A stretch of DNA of 64,000 nt from Arthrobacter frigidicola (lineage in GTDB: Bacteria; Actinomycetota; Actinomycetes; Actinomycetales; Micrococcaceae). Every line of letters starts with the position of its first letter. The stretch's first letter is position 1. Where the stretch lies: NCBI GenBank assembly GCA_003602285.1, contig QZVU01000002.1, forward strand, positions 124,001 through 188,000, in the 5' to 3' direction. Both the position numbers and the translations under genes were made by a program. The notes beneath the pieces were generated by a model. That model worked only from the letters and a program-made list of their open reading frames with translations, made no database searches and had not been told where the DNA came from. Positions 34,998-44,248 of the stretch are shown here, in pieces.

Positions 34998-37900
34998 TCA
35001 GCGGAGGGTCGAACCTCCTGCGGCCGGAGCGCCCGCGGCGTCCTCAACGAGGACCGGGGACCCGGTCGGCGTCACCGTGGTGGCACCATTGGCACCCACC
35101 TCGAGGCTCACCGCCGTCGAACCGGCGTTTCCGAAGAACACCCGTCCCACGTAGCTGCCCGGCTCGAGGCCGGTCCAGGACAGGCTCACCGTGGCTTCCT
35201 TGCCGTTCTTGAACTGGATCGGATCCGGGGAGACCTTGAGGTTTCCCTCGTCGCCGCCCAGCACGACGGCATCGACGGTGGCCTTGGTGGGCCGGTTGTC
35301 GGGGCTGCTGTAAAGGTTGGCAACGACCGTGTAGGTTCCCGGGGCCGGGTTGTTCAGCAACAGCGACTCGCTCGCCGACGCCGTCGCTGCGGCGATTTCC
35401 CCGCCCGAAGGAGTGATGACGAACAGGTCGAAGTCGGCATTCGCGTCGGCCGAATTCACGGCGAAGCGGGCCAGCGAGGTTCCCGCGGGAACCTCAACCT
35501 CGGTCACACTGTTGCTTGCATTGGCAGTCCCGCTGGCGGGGCCTGGAACCAGTTCGACGTCGGTCCGATCGGCCTTCGCCAGTCCCTTGACGGAGAGGTC
35601 GACGGCGCCCGTCGTCCCTGCCGTGACGTTGAAGGTTCCGCTTCCGGTTCCTGCCGCCGACGTGAAGGACACCGCAGCGGGAATCACGGCGGTGACCGGA
35701 CGGACGGCGATCGGTGAGGTCACCGTGGCGCCCTTCGCTTCGGTCCAGGTCAGCGAGCCCATCGCGAAGGCGTCAAGCGCCGCCGACTTGTTCTCGAAGG
35801 TCACCTTGAAGCTCTTGGACTCGCCTGCGGCGGCGAAGTCGAGCCGGGCGGGCGACACCTTGGTGGCGATGCCGGGGAGGTCAATCGTGGCGGTGTAGCT
35901 TCCCGGTGCGGTTGCGGTGACCGTGCGGGTCACCGTGACCTTCCCGGTCAGCTTGCCGACGGCGATCGAGGGAACGTTGACGTCCTTCGCTCCGACGACC
36001 TGCGGCTTCCGAAGCCCCAGCGGTGCGCCGAGGCTCTGCAGGAAGCCGTTCCAGTGGGCGGCATCCGCGTCATACACGAGCCCGGGGCTCAGCATAGCGG
36101 CGGGGTTCACATGGCCGGCGCCGACGGCGAAGACGTCGTTGTTGGCCGCGCCCTCTTCTGTCAGCACATCACCGGCTGTGGTCATCAGAGCCGACTTCAC
36201 GGCGGCCGGGGACCAGGCGGGGTTCTTCGCCAGGACCAGGGCACCGAGGCCGGCGACCTGCGGGGCAGCCATGGAGGTACCGGAGAGGAATCCGAAGTTC
36301 TCACCGGTCCCGACCGGTGAGACACCGGCCAGGACGTTGACGCCGGGAGCCGTGATGTCGGGCTTCAGGAAGTCCGAGTTCACTGCCAGCGACGGCCCAC
36401 GTGAAGAGAACGCGGCGATCTGCGGGTCCTTGGGAGTGGGAAGGCCGGTGGTGTCCTCGTCGACGAGAGCCGCGGTGAGCGCCGGGTTGGCCTTGAGCTT
36501 CTCCTTGATTTCGAGGCCGTCGATGTGGACGGTCGGCACTGCGTGGAGGTCAAGGTCGAGTGACCCGGGCACCACGTTGACGAGGATCATGCCCACGCCG
36601 CCTGCCTTCTCGACGGTTGCGCTCTTGAGCACCCGGTCGACCACGCCGCGGTCACAGACGACGATCTTGCCCGTCACCTTGGCGGCATCGAGGCTGTCCG
36701 TCTTGCACAGGGCAGCGTCGGCGGCGGTAACTCCGGCGGCTGCGGCATCGGCCGCGAGGACGACGGCGGTCTGCGGGACCTCGCGGTTCATCACCGACGT
36801 GCCGCGGTACTTGGTGCCGTCGGAGAGTTCCACGGTGCCCTGCAGCTCATGGGAGAACGTGCTTGCGGCCACGGTGGTGAGCCACGGGGAGCTGTGGTTC
36901 ACGGTGCTGACGGTCGGCCCGGAGTTGCCTGCCGAAGTGGAGACGAAGATCCCAGCCGAGGCGGCCGAGAGGAACGCGAGCGCCACCGGGTCGGTGGTGG
37001 AGTTGTTGTTGCCGGAGATGGAGTAGTTGAGGACGTCCACCCCATCAAGGATCGACTGCTCGATCGCCTCCACCGCGGAGGAGCTGTAGCAGCCTCCCGA
37101 GCTGGGGTCCTTGTCCTCCCAGCAGATCTTGTACACGGACACGGCGGCGGCGGGGGCCACACCGGCGCCCTTGCCGAAGCTCCTGCCGTCGACGGTGGCC
37201 TCGACATCGGCGTTGCCCGCCGCGGTCGAGGCGGTGTGTGTGCCGTGGGAATCGACGTCGATGGGGGAAATCCGCTCATCGGGTGAGCGGTCCTCCTCGG
37301 GCACGGAGCCGAGGAAATCGTCGGCGAAGTAGCGGGCGCTGAGGACCTTGGAGTTGCATGCGCTGCCGTCGAAGTCCTGGCCGGTCTGGCACTCGCCGAG
37401 GAAGGTGCTGCCGTCGGCCTTCAGCATGGCGATCTTGCCGTCGGGGGTGAGGTAGGGCTCGCCCACCACGGGATCCCCCTGGAGCGGCTTGACCTCGGCG
37501 CCGGTCAGGAAGGCGTTCTCGGGGCGGTACCCGGTGTCGATGACGCCGACGACAGTGCCCTTGCCCGCGTTGGCGGCTCCACCGAGCTGGGTAGCCCAGA
37601 GGCCGTCCTCGCCGGTCAGGCCGAGGAAGTCGGCGCTTGAGTAGTCGGGGCTGTTCTGGGTGTCCGGCGCGACGACGTAGACGTTCGGGTTCTTGGAAAG
37701 CAGCGCCGCCTGCTCGGCGGTGAGGTTGGACGTGAATCCATTGAGGGCCGTGGTGAAGGACTTGCCGACCTCCGCGTTGACCGCGGCCGCAACGTCCGTC
37801 TGGCTCTTCTTCAGCCGGGCCTCGTAGGCGCGGGCGTTCGGGGACTCCTTCGTGAGCTTTTCGCCCTTGCCCGGCTTCGTTGCCGGGATACCGTCGGCGC

Positions 37901-38132
37901 CGCCCTCGTACATGGCAAGAGGGTGTTCCTTGAGGACGACGATGTAGCGGCCATCTGTGAAGTTCGATGGGGAAACGCCTGAGAGCTGCGTTGAAGTCTG
38001 CGCGGGCACCTGGGCCGCGAAGACGGCGGGGGTCACTGCCGCAGACGACATCAGGAGCGGCACCCCCAGCGCGATCGCCGTGACGCGGCGGAGCCCTGGG
38101 CTCCGCAGTCCGGCTTGTCCTCGTTGGATCAT
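34998..38132 (-). CDS. secreted subtilisin-like serine protease (S8)
   Basis: The 1044-residue protein has a signal peptide (hydrophobic 18-38, likely cleavage near A-F-A-A-Q), an I9-type propeptide (Y-I-V-V-L-K-E-H-P), and the catalytic triad Asp199 (G-V-I-D-T-G), His296 (D-S-H-G-T-H-T) and Ser620 (G-T-S-M-A-A-P). A PA-like insert lies between His and Ser (C-K...G-K-I-V-V-C-D-R-G). Beyond the protease there is an Fn3-like region and a PPC-like domain near 880-990. It should be exported and degrade extracellular protein. The lipoprotein 1.1 kb upstream, divergently transcribed, carries a subtilisin-inhibitor-like domain. The Shine-Dalgarno (AAAGG) is about 12 nt from the ATG. Confidence 0.92.
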   Translation of the reverse strand: MIQRGQAGLRSPGLRRVTAIALGVPLLMSSAAVTPAVFAAQVPAQTSTQLSGVSPSNFTDGRYIVVLKEHPLAMYEGGADGIPATKPGKGEKLTKESPNARAYEARLKKSQTDVAAAVNAEVGKSFTTALNGFTSNLTAEQAALLSKNPNVYVVAPDTQNSPDYSSADFLGLTGEDGLWATQLGGAANAGKGTVVGVIDTGYRPENAFLTGAEVKPLQGDPVVGEPYLTPDGKIAMLKADGSTFLGECQTGQDFDGSACNSKVLSARYFADDFLGSVPEEDRSPDERISPIDVDSHGTHTASTAAGNADVEATVDGRSFGKGAGVAPAAAVSVYKICWEDKDPSSGGCYSSSAVEAIEQSILDGVDVLNYSISGNNNSTTDPVALAFLSAASAGIFVSTSAGNSGPTVSTVNHSSPWLTTVAASTFSHELQGTVELSDGTKYRGTSVMNREVPQTAVVLAADAAAAGVTAADAALCKTDSLDAAKVTGKIVVCDRGVVDRVLKSATVEKAGGVGMILVNVVPGSLDLDLHAVPTVHIDGLEIKEKLKANPALTAALVDEDTTGLPTPKDPQIAAFSSRGPSLAVNSDFLKPDITAPGVNVLAGVSPVGTGENFGFLSGTSMAAPQVAGLGALVLAKNPAWSPAAVKSALMTTAGDVLTEEGAANNDVFAVGAGHVNPAAMLSPGLVYDADAAHWNGFLQSLGAPLGLRKPQVVGAKDVNVPSIAVGKLTGKVTVTRTVTATAPGSYTATIDLPGIATKVSPARLDFAAAGESKSFKVTFENKSAALDAFAMGSLTWTEAKGATVTSPIAVRPVTAVIPAAVSFTSAAGTGSGTFNVTAGTTGAVDLSVKGLAKADRTDVELVPGPASGTANASNSVTEVEVPAGTSLARFAVNSADANADFDLFVITPSGGEIAAATASASESLLLNNPAPGTYTVVANLYSSPDNRPTKATVDAVVLGGDEGNLKVSPDPIQFKNGKEATVSLSWTGLEPGSYVGRVFFGNAGSTAVSLEVGANGATTVTPTGSPVLVEDAAGAPAAGGSTLR

Positions 38133-38220
38133 TAGGAGAAGAGCCTTTCATTCAATGCGGGCTCGGCGGGAGTAACCGGGTGCCCCTCATGCTGTGGGCT
38201 TCCGCCACCGGATCCCCATC

Positions 38221-38236
38221 TGTGACAGGAGTCACA
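38221..38236. promoter_or_regulatory. CRP/GlxR-type site
   Basis: TGTGACAGGAGTCACA has perfect TGTGA-N6-TCACA half-sites. It lies 89 nt upstream of the subtilase start and 120 nt upstream of the divergent gene, so it could serve either. Confidence 0.6.
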
Positions 38237-38343
38237 AACGCCACAGCAGTATTAATTTACCCGAGGCAACACTCGCTTGGATAGCAAAAGAAATCACTTT
38301 CCCGGCGTGGCTTGACAGGACGCCCGACGCCGTTGCTAAGGCT

Positions 38344-38349
38344 GATAAT
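38344..38349 (+). promoter_or_regulatory. -10 hexamer (GATAAT), leaderless gene
   Basis: GATAAT ends 6 nt before ATG 38356; no Shine-Dalgarno is present. Confidence 0.55.
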
Positions 38350-38355
38350 AGAACC

Positions 38356-39276
38356 ATGGCGCCGGTACCCCAACAAGTTCTCAAGCAGGAGGAATGGCTC
38401 CCCCTGCAGGAGGAGTATTCGGCGCGCGTCCGGCGCTTCACCGAGCCCTACCTTCAGCGCCGATCCGCCGGGGAAAAGCACCCGGTTGAGGATTTCCTCT
38501 TCACCTACTACAACCACAAACCCGGCCAGCTGCTGCGCTGGCACCCGGGAGCCGGCACCGCCCTGCAGGGCCCGCTCGCCGCGGAGCGGCGGAACTGGAA
38601 GTACTACACATCCCTTCCCGACGGCGCCGTCACCGTCGACCTCGATGCCTTCCTCTCGGAGCGGGCCGAGACCCTGGCTTTCGTGCGTGTCATCCTCGCG
38701 GGGACCCTGCGGCGGCCGGGCCAGTTCGGCTGTTTCGGACTGCACGAGTGGGCCATGGCGTACAAGTCGGAGCTCAACGGCGTCCGCCACGACTACCTCG
38801 GCCTGCGCCTCGGCGCGGACGGCACCGACGCCGTCGTCGAGGACGCCCGGATCCGCTGCTCCCACTTCGACGCCTTCCGCTTCTACACCCCGCAGGCCGT
38901 CCCGCTCAACGAACTGGCCCCCACACGGGAAAACCAGCGCCACCTGGAGCAGCCCGGCTGCCTCCACGCCAATATGGACCTCTATAAGTGGGCCTACAAG
39001 CTCAGCCCCCTCCTGCCCAGCACCCTGATCCTCGACTGTTTCGAGCTGTCCTGGCGCATCCGGATCCACGATATGCAGGCCTCGCCGTACGACCTCAGCA
39101 ACTGGGGTTACCCGCCGGTCCGCATTGAGACGCCCGAGGGCAGAGCCGCCTACGTCCGGGAGCAGCGCCGGTTCTCCTCCGAATCCCAGCAGCTGCGCTC
39201 CCGTCTCCTTGAGCACCTCGACGCCGCCGAAGCCCTCACCCGCCCGGCCACCACCCTGAACGGAGGGACCCCGTGA
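38356..39276 (+). CDS. conserved actinobacterial protein (often labelled 3-methyladenine DNA glycosylase)
   Basis: A 306-residue soluble protein. Conserved stretches include H-P-V-E-D-F-L-F-T-Y-Y-N-H-K-P-G-Q-L, R-W-H-P-G, G-L-H-E-W-A-M-A-Y, R-C-S-H-F-D-A-F-R-F-Y-T and a final Y-D-L-S-N-W-G-Y-P-P-V-R-I-E-T-P-E-G-R. Relatives are often annotated as 3-methyladenine DNA glycosylase. I see no helix-hairpin-helix or other glycosylase motif to support that, and treat the function as unknown. The next gene overlaps its stop (GTGA). Confidence 0.65.
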   Translation: MAPVPQQVLKQEEWLPLQEEYSARVRRFTEPYLQRRSAGEKHPVEDFLFTYYNHKPGQLLRWHPGAGTALQGPLAAERRNWKYYTSLPDGAVTVDLDAFLSERAETLAFVRVILAGTLRRPGQFGCFGLHEWAMAYKSELNGVRHDYLGLRLGADGTDAVVEDARIRCSHFDAFRFYTPQAVPLNELAPTRENQRHLEQPGCLHANMDLYKWAYKLSPLLPSTLILDCFELSWRIRIHDMQASPYDLSNWGYPPVRIETPEGRAAYVREQRRFSSESQQLRSRLLEHLDAAEALTRPATTLNGGTP

Positions 39277-39881
39277 GGCGGCACCTGACGGTCGCGGCAG
39301 CCACGGCCCTGCTCCTTGCCGCACTCACCGGCTGCAGCGGTGGCGGCACCGACGACGGAACCACCACTGCTCCGGCGGCCACTTCCCCGTCGACCACTGC
39401 TCCGGCGTCGTCCGCCCCCGGCTCCGCTGCGCCCACTCCGCCCGGCCCGTCTTCGCCCGCCCCGCCGCCCGCAAGCCCGAGCCCGACCCCCACGGAGGCA
39501 CCGACAATGACCTCGAAACCCCCAGCACCGCCGCCATCGGCCAGTGGAACCCGCCTTGCGGTCACCATCCAGGAGTCCGCCGACGCCGAACCGGTCGAGT
39601 ACATCCTCGAGTGCGTCGAGGGCCGGCCCGGCCCCGGCACGTCCCTGCCCAACGCCGAGGCCGCCTGCACGGTCGTGTCCCGGCTCGGGGTGAAGTTCTT
39701 CACGGCCATCCCGGACAAGAACATCGTGTGCACCGAAATCTACGGCGGACCGCAGACCGCCTCGATCACGGGCACCGTCGACGGCAAGCCCGTCCGGGCG
39801 CGCTTCGCCCGCACCAATGGGTGCGAAATCTCCCGCTGGGACGCCGTCAAGGAGATCCTCGGCACCGGCGGGGCGTTCTAG
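39273..39881 (+). CDS. lipoprotein with subtilisin-inhibitor-like (SSI) domain
   Basis: The 202-residue protein has a lipoprotein signal ending A-L-T-G-C (Cys21), a Ser/Thr/Pro-rich tether to about residue 90, and a C-terminal domain like Streptomyces subtilisin inhibitor. Four cysteines (114, 132, 153, 184) have spacings 18, 21 and 31, against 15, 21 and 30 in SSI. C-T-E-I-Y-G-G-P-Q-T-A-S-I-T-G-T and N-G-C-E-I-S-R-W-D follow the SSI pattern. By alignment the P1 residue would be Glu155 rather than the Met/Lys common in SSI. It may guard the cell surface from the nearby secreted subtilase; that is inference. Confidence 0.75.
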   Translation: MRRHLTVAAATALLLAALTGCSGGGTDDGTTTAPAATSPSTTAPASSAPGSAAPTPPGPSSPAPPPASPSPTPTEAPTMTSKPPAPPPSASGTRLAVTIQESADAEPVEYILECVEGRPGPGTSLPNAEAACTVVSRLGVKFFTAIPDKNIVCTEIYGGPQTASITGTVDGKPVRARFARTNGCEISRWDAVKEILGTGGAF

Positions 39882-39900
39882 GGCCCGCCCGCTGCTTCGG

Positions 39901-39926
39901 TGCCCGGCCCCGGTTCGGGCCGGGCA
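39901..39926. terminator. 10-bp hairpin after the SSI-like gene
   Basis: TGCCCGGCCC and GGGCCGGGCA pair perfectly around CGGTTC, 20 nt after the stop. There is no U run. It lies just upstream of the pur -10. Confidence 0.55.
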
Positions 39927-39937
39927 TCCCGGGCCGG

Positions 39938-39943
39938 TAGACT
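39938..39943 (+). promoter_or_regulatory. candidate -10 of the pur operon
   Basis: TAGACT in the context GGTAGACTGGG lies 130 nt upstream of purS. A leader of about 125 nt is implied, containing a small TGCTGG/CCAGCA hairpin at 40028-40044. Confidence 0.45.
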
Positions 39944-40073
39944 GGGAGGGCAAGCTCGCGGAGCGCCGGACCTGTCGACCCCTGGTCCACCCGGCGTGAG
40001 ACGGCACTTCCGGGCCCCTGCATTTAATGCTGGCACCCCCAGCACTTGCCGCTTCACTCACAGGAGTTGCCGG

Positions 40074-40334
40074 ATGCCCCGGATCGTTGTTGACGTCATG
40101 CCCAAACCCGAAATCCTCGACCCGCAGGGCAAAGCCATTGCAGGCGCGCTCCCCCGGCTTGGCCTTACCGGTTTCGCCGGTGTCCGCCAGGGCAAGCGGT
40201 TCGAACTCGAAGTCGCCGGGGAAGTCACCCCCGAACTGCTCGAGCAGGCCCGCAGCGCGGCCACCACCTTGCTGTCCAACCCGGTGATCGAGGATGTGAC
40301 CCGCGTGGAGGTCATCCAGGAGGACGCCGAGTGA
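40074..40334 (+). CDS. purS: phosphoribosylformylglycinamidine synthase subunit PurS
   Basis: The 86-residue small subunit that bridges PurQ and PurL in the bacterial three-part FGAM synthase. It has the usual [18 protein letters not shown] start and a [10 protein letters not shown] turn. CAGGAG lies 8 nt before ATG 40074; the longer open frame upstream is not used. The stop overlaps purQ. Confidence 0.95.
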   Translation: MPRIVVDVMPKPEILDPQGKAIAGALPRLGLTGFAGVRQGKRFELEVAGEVTPELLEQARSAATTLLSNPVIEDVTRVEVIQEDAE

Positions 40335-41119
40335 GCGTCGAAACCCCCCTGATCGGCGACTTCCAGCCGTTCCCCTCGGCCTCGACCGAGGGAAGCCTCG
40401 CCGGGGTACGGGTCGGCGTCGTCACCTTCCCGGGCACGCTCGATGACCGGGACGCAATGCGGGCCGTGCGCCTGGCCGGCGGAACCGCCATCTCCCTCTG
40501 GCACGGAGACCACGACCTCCGGGGAGTCGACGCCGTCATCATCCCCGGCGGTTTCTCCTACGGCGACTACCTCCGCGCCGGGGCCATCTCCCGCTTCGCG
40601 CCGCTGATGGAACAGATCACCGCGGCGGCCACCGGCGGATCCGGCGCGCTGCCCGTCCTCGGCATCTGCAACGGCTTCCAGGTCCTCACCGAGGCACACC
40701 TGCTGCCGGGCTCGATGATCAAGAACAACTCCCTCCACTTCCTGTGCCGCGACCAGCGCCTGCGCGTCGAGAACGCCGACACCCTGTGGACCTCCGACTA
40801 CGCGGCCGGCGAGGAGATCGTGGTGCCGCTGAAGAACCAGGACGGACAGTTTGTCGCGGACGAGCACACCCTCGACGAGCTCGAAGGCGAGGGCCGCGTC
40901 GTGTTCCGCTACGTGGGAGAGAACCCGAACGGCTCGCGCCGCGACATCGCCGGAATCTCAAACGCCGCGGGCAACGTCGTCGGGCTCATGCCGCACCCCG
41001 AACACGCCGTCGAGCCCGGCTTCGGCCCCGACTCCTCGGCCCGCGGCGAGGTCGACCTCCGCGGCGGCACCGACGGCCTCGGCATCTTCACCTCGGTACT
41101 CAAGAAACTGGTTGGCTAA
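40331..41119 (+). CDS. purQ: FGAM synthase glutaminase subunit PurQ
   Basis: A 262-residue class I glutamine amidotransferase that supplies ammonia to PurL. The nucleophile Cys is in L-G-I-C-N-G-F-Q and the His/Glu pair in M-P-H-P-E-H-A-V-E. It is about 35 residues longer than Bacillus PurQ, mostly at the N-terminus ([13 protein letters not shown]), where a start further downstream is possible. GTG 40331 overlaps the purS stop by 4 nt. Confidence 0.95.
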   Translation: MSVETPLIGDFQPFPSASTEGSLAGVRVGVVTFPGTLDDRDAMRAVRLAGGTAISLWHGDHDLRGVDAVIIPGGFSYGDYLRAGAISRFAPLMEQITAAATGGSGALPVLGICNGFQVLTEAHLLPGSMIKNNSLHFLCRDQRLRVENADTLWTSDYAAGEEIVVPLKNQDGQFVADEHTLDELEGEGRVVFRYVGENPNGSRRDIAGISNAAGNVVGLMPHPEHAVEPGFGPDSSARGEVDLRGGTDGLGIFTSVLKKLVG

Positions 41120-43405
41120 GTGACTGCAGAGACAATGTCCAAGAAGTTCAATATCGACACCGTCGCCAATGCCGAGGCAACCCCCGGCCAGGCGCTGCCC
41201 TGGGCCGAACTCGGGCTGAAGCAGAACGAGTACGACCGCGTCGTCGAGATCCTCGGCCGCCGCCCCACCGGCGCCGAACTGGCGATGTACTCGGTGATGT
41301 GGAGCGAGCACTGCTCCTACAAGTCCTCCAAGCTCCACCTGCGCCAGTTCGGCGACAAGGTCACCGACGCCATGAAGGAACACCTGCTCGTGGGCATCGG
41401 CGAGAACGCCGGCGTCGTGGACATCGGCGACGGCTGGGCCGTGACCTTCAAGGTCGAGTCCCACAACCACCCCTCGTTCGTCGAGCCCTACCAGGGCGCA
41501 GCGACCGGCGTCGGCGGGATCGTCCGCGACATCATCTCCATGGGCGCCCGCCCGGTCGCCGTCATGGACCCGCTGCGCTTCGGCGCGATCGACCACCCCG
41601 ACACCGCGCGCCTGGTCCATGGCATCGTGGCGGGCATCGGCGGCTACGGCAACTCCCTGGGCCTGCCCAATATCGGCGGCGAGGTCGTCTTCGACTCCTC
41701 CTACCAGGGCAACCCGCTGGTGAACGCGCTCGCCGTCGGCGTCCTGCGCCACGAGGACATCCGCCTCGCCAACGCCTCGGGCGTCGGCAATCGAGTCGTC
41801 CTGTTCGGTGCGCGCACCGGGGGCGACGGGATCGGCGGGGCCTCGGTCCTCGCCTCCGAATCCTTCGACGACGCCAAGCCCTCGAAGCGCCCCGCCGTGC
41901 AGGTGGGCGACCCGTTCGCGGAAAAGGTGCTCATCGAGTGCTGCCTTGAACTGTTCAAGGCCTCGGTCGTCGAGGGCATCCAGGACCTCGGGGCGGCCGG
42001 CATCTCCTGCGCCACCTCCGAGCTCGCCTCGAACGGTGACGGCGGCATGCACGTCGAACTCACGAAGGTCCTCCTGCGCGACCCGACCCTGACCCCGGGT
42101 GAAATCCTGATGTCGGAGTCCCAGGAGCGGATGATGGCCGTCGTCACCCCGGCCAATGCCGCGGCGTTCGAAGCCATTATGGACAAGTGGAACGTCGAGT
42201 ACTCCTGGCTCGGCGAGGTCACCGACACCGGCCGGCTGGTCATCGAGTGGGACGGCGAGACCATCGTCGACGTCGACCCGCGCACCGTCGCCCATGACGG
42301 ACCCGTCTACGAGCGGCCCTACCACCGCCCGGTCTGGCTCGACGGCGTCCAGGCGGACTCCTTCAAGGGCTCCTCACCGGACCTGCGCGCCGCGGTGCTC
42401 GAACTGATGTCCTCGCCCAATATGTGCTCGAAGGACTGGGTCACCAACCAGTTCGACCGCTACGTGCAGGGCAACACCGCCCTGGCCATGCCCGACGACG
42501 CGGGCGTGATCCGCGTCGACGAGGCAACCGGCCTCGGCGTCGCCCTCTCGACCGATGCCAACGGCCGCTACTCCTACCTGAACCCGTACGAGGGCGCCCG
42601 CCTTGCCCTGGCGGAGGCGTACCGCAACGTCGCCACCTCCGGCGCCAAGCCGCTGGCCGTCACCGACTGCCTCAACTTCGGCTCCCCTGAGGACCCCGAG
42701 GTGATGTGGCAGTTCGCCGAGACCGTCCGCGGACTCGCCGATGCCTGCCAGGAGCTCGGCGTGCCGGTCACCGGCGGCAACGTCTCGCTCTACAACCAGA
42801 CCGGGGGCGTGGCGATCCACCCGACCCCCGTGGTGGGCGTGCTGGGTGTGTTCGACGACGTCGCCCGCCGGACCCCCTCCGGCTGGCGCGAGGACGGGCA
42901 GGCCATCTACCTGCTCGGCACCACGCGGAACGAACTCGACGGATCCGAATGGGCCAACCTGCGCGGCCACCTCGGCGGCACGCCGCCCGTGGTGGACCTG
43001 GCGGCGGAGAAGACCCTCGCCGCGGTGCTGGTCAACTCCTCGCGTGACGGCATGATCGACGCCGCCCACGACCTGTCCGAAGGCGGCCTCGCCGCCGCCC
43101 TGTCCGAGGCGGCACTGCGGTTCGGCGTGGGGGCGCGCATCGGCATCGACGAACTGTGCGAGCGCGACGGCATCGATCCGTTCACCGCGCTGTTCAGCGA
43201 AAGCCAGGGCCGTGCGATCGTCAGCGTCCCCCGCTCCGAAGAGGTGCGCTTCAACGACATGTGCACCGCCCGGAACTACCCGACGCTCCGGATCGGCGTC
43301 GTGGACACCGAAAAATCCGCTCTCGACGTGCAGGGCCACTTCACCCTGCCGCTGGCCGAGCTGAAGGAAGCGCACGAGGGAACCCTGCCGAAGCACTTCG
43401 CCTAA
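41120..43405 (+). CDS. purL: FGAM synthase large subunit PurL
   Basis: The 761-residue ATP-dependent subunit converts FGAR to FGAM in purine synthesis. Motifs include [10 protein letters not shown] near residue 55, [10 protein letters not shown] near 112, [12 protein letters not shown], and the second-half [10 protein letters not shown] near 552. It begins on the base after the purQ stop (GTG 41120), so translation is coupled. Length fits the small PurL class used with PurS and PurQ. Confidence 0.96.
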   Translation: MTAETMSKKFNIDTVANAEATPGQALPWAELGLKQNEYDRVVEILGRRPTGAELAMYSVMWSEHCSYKSSKLHLRQFGDKVTDAMKEHLLVGIGENAGVVDIGDGWAVTFKVESHNHPSFVEPYQGAATGVGGIVRDIISMGARPVAVMDPLRFGAIDHPDTARLVHGIVAGIGGYGNSLGLPNIGGEVVFDSSYQGNPLVNALAVGVLRHEDIRLANASGVGNRVVLFGARTGGDGIGGASVLASESFDDAKPSKRPAVQVGDPFAEKVLIECCLELFKASVVEGIQDLGAAGISCATSELASNGDGGMHVELTKVLLRDPTLTPGEILMSESQERMMAVVTPANAAAFEAIMDKWNVEYSWLGEVTDTGRLVIEWDGETIVDVDPRTVAHDGPVYERPYHRPVWLDGVQADSFKGSSPDLRAAVLELMSSPNMCSKDWVTNQFDRYVQGNTALAMPDDAGVIRVDEATGLGVALSTDANGRYSYLNPYEGARLALAEAYRNVATSGAKPLAVTDCLNFGSPEDPEVMWQFAETVRGLADACQELGVPVTGGNVSLYNQTGGVAIHPTPVVGVLGVFDDVARRTPSGWREDGQAIYLLGTTRNELDGSEWANLRGHLGGTPPVVDLAAEKTLAAVLVNSSRDGMIDAAHDLSEGGLAAALSEAALRFGVGARIGIDELCERDGIDPFTALFSESQGRAIVSVPRSEEVRFNDMCTARNYPTLRIGVVDTEKSALDVQGHFTLPLAELKEAHEGTLPKHFA

Positions 43406-43424
43406 GGACAGGGCGCTAAAAGCA

Positions 43425-43474
43425 TAGGAAAGGCCGGGACCGGGCGGAAACGCCTCGGCCCCGGCCTTTCCTAT
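43425..43474. terminator. pur operon terminator (both directions)
   Basis: ATAGGAAAGGCCGGG (43425-43439) pairs with CCCGGCCTTTCCTAT (43460-43474), a 15-bp stem with AAA/TTT within the stem base. It separates purL from the convergent DUF1990 gene. Confidence 0.8.
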
Positions 43475-43513
43475 CTGCTGCTGGTTCTGGCTTGGTGCTG
43501 CCCGTTGCTCGCT

Positions 43514-44080
43514 TTACCGCTGCCCGGCAAGCACGCGTGCCGCCCGCACATACCGGGCGGTGACGTACCGCTGCACGAGCCGCAGCGCCGGAGCCCCGAG
43601 CCGGTAGAACGCTGAGGCCGGGACGCTGTAGGCACTCACCCGGAAGATCAGCTTCCCCTCCGGGGTGAACTCGGCATAGAACCCCTCCTCGCCCCGCACC
43701 GGGTGGCCCGTCCGCGTGCCGTAGCCGAACCCCGCCCGCTGGCCCGGCACCGGACTGCCCGAGCCGTCCCGCAGCACCTCCCGGGACCACAGCACCGTGC
43801 TGGGGGCAGGCAGCCGGAAGGGACCGACCCCCAGCGCCGTGCTGACCTCCGCTCCGGGAACGGCACGCGGGGCGGCGGTGTCAACCCGCAGGCCCGCACC
43901 GCGGTGCAGCTGCCAGGTAAGGATTCCCTCGGCCAGGGCCTCGAAGGCAGTGGCAGGGTCCCCGGCCTCCAGCGGGTACGCCCCCACCGCCACCCGGTAG
44001 CCCTCCGGCCAGCCGCCGGTCATCGGCTCCGGGAAGGGGCGGTCCGTGCTGCCCTGCTCCGCGTAGCTCAACCCGTCCAT
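43514..44080 (-). CDS. DUF1990 family protein
   Basis: A 188-residue protein of the DUF1990 family: L-S-Y-A-E-Q-G-S-T, P-E-G-Y-R-V-A-V-G, W-Q-L-H-R-G-A-G-L, G-Y-G-T-R-T-G-H-P-V-R-G-E-E-G-F and the ending R-Y-V-T-A-R-Y-V-R-A-A-R. The function of the family is unknown. ATG 44080 was preferred to GTG 44098 because GGGAG lies 8 nt upstream of it. It is divergent from the DUF1206 gene. Confidence 0.8.
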   Translation of the reverse strand: MDGLSYAEQGSTDRPFPEPMTGGWPEGYRVAVGAYPLEAGDPATAFEALAEGILTWQLHRGAGLRVDTAAPRAVPGAEVSTALGVGPFRLPAPSTVLWSREVLRDGSGSPVPGQRAGFGYGTRTGHPVRGEEGFYAEFTPEGKLIFRVSAYSVPASAFYRLGAPALRLVQRYVTARYVRAARVLAGQR

Positions 44081-44248
44081 CCACCCATCTCCCACCACCG
44101 TCTCCCGTCACCGTCTCGCACTACCGTCCGGCCCGCCGGAGGGAGCCGCTGCTTTGAGCCTAGCCGCAGACAAGTGCTCCCCCACCGGCACCGCCGGAGG
44201 TCGGCAAAGGTGGGAGGATGGTGCCACACACCGGTGCAGGAGGAAATC

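Larger units (their letters stand above)
38133..38355. other. divergent intergenic region
   Basis: About 220 nt between the subtilase and the next gene. It is AT-richer than its surroundings, contains a perfect CRP/GlxR-type site (38221-38236), a TTGACA at 38312-38317 and the GATAAT of the plus-strand gene. I see no coding sequence. Confidence 0.6.

Noticed and set aside
38356-39276. 3-methyladenine DNA glycosylase activity
   Set aside because: The label is common for this family, but I could see no glycosylase active-site motif, so I left the function open.
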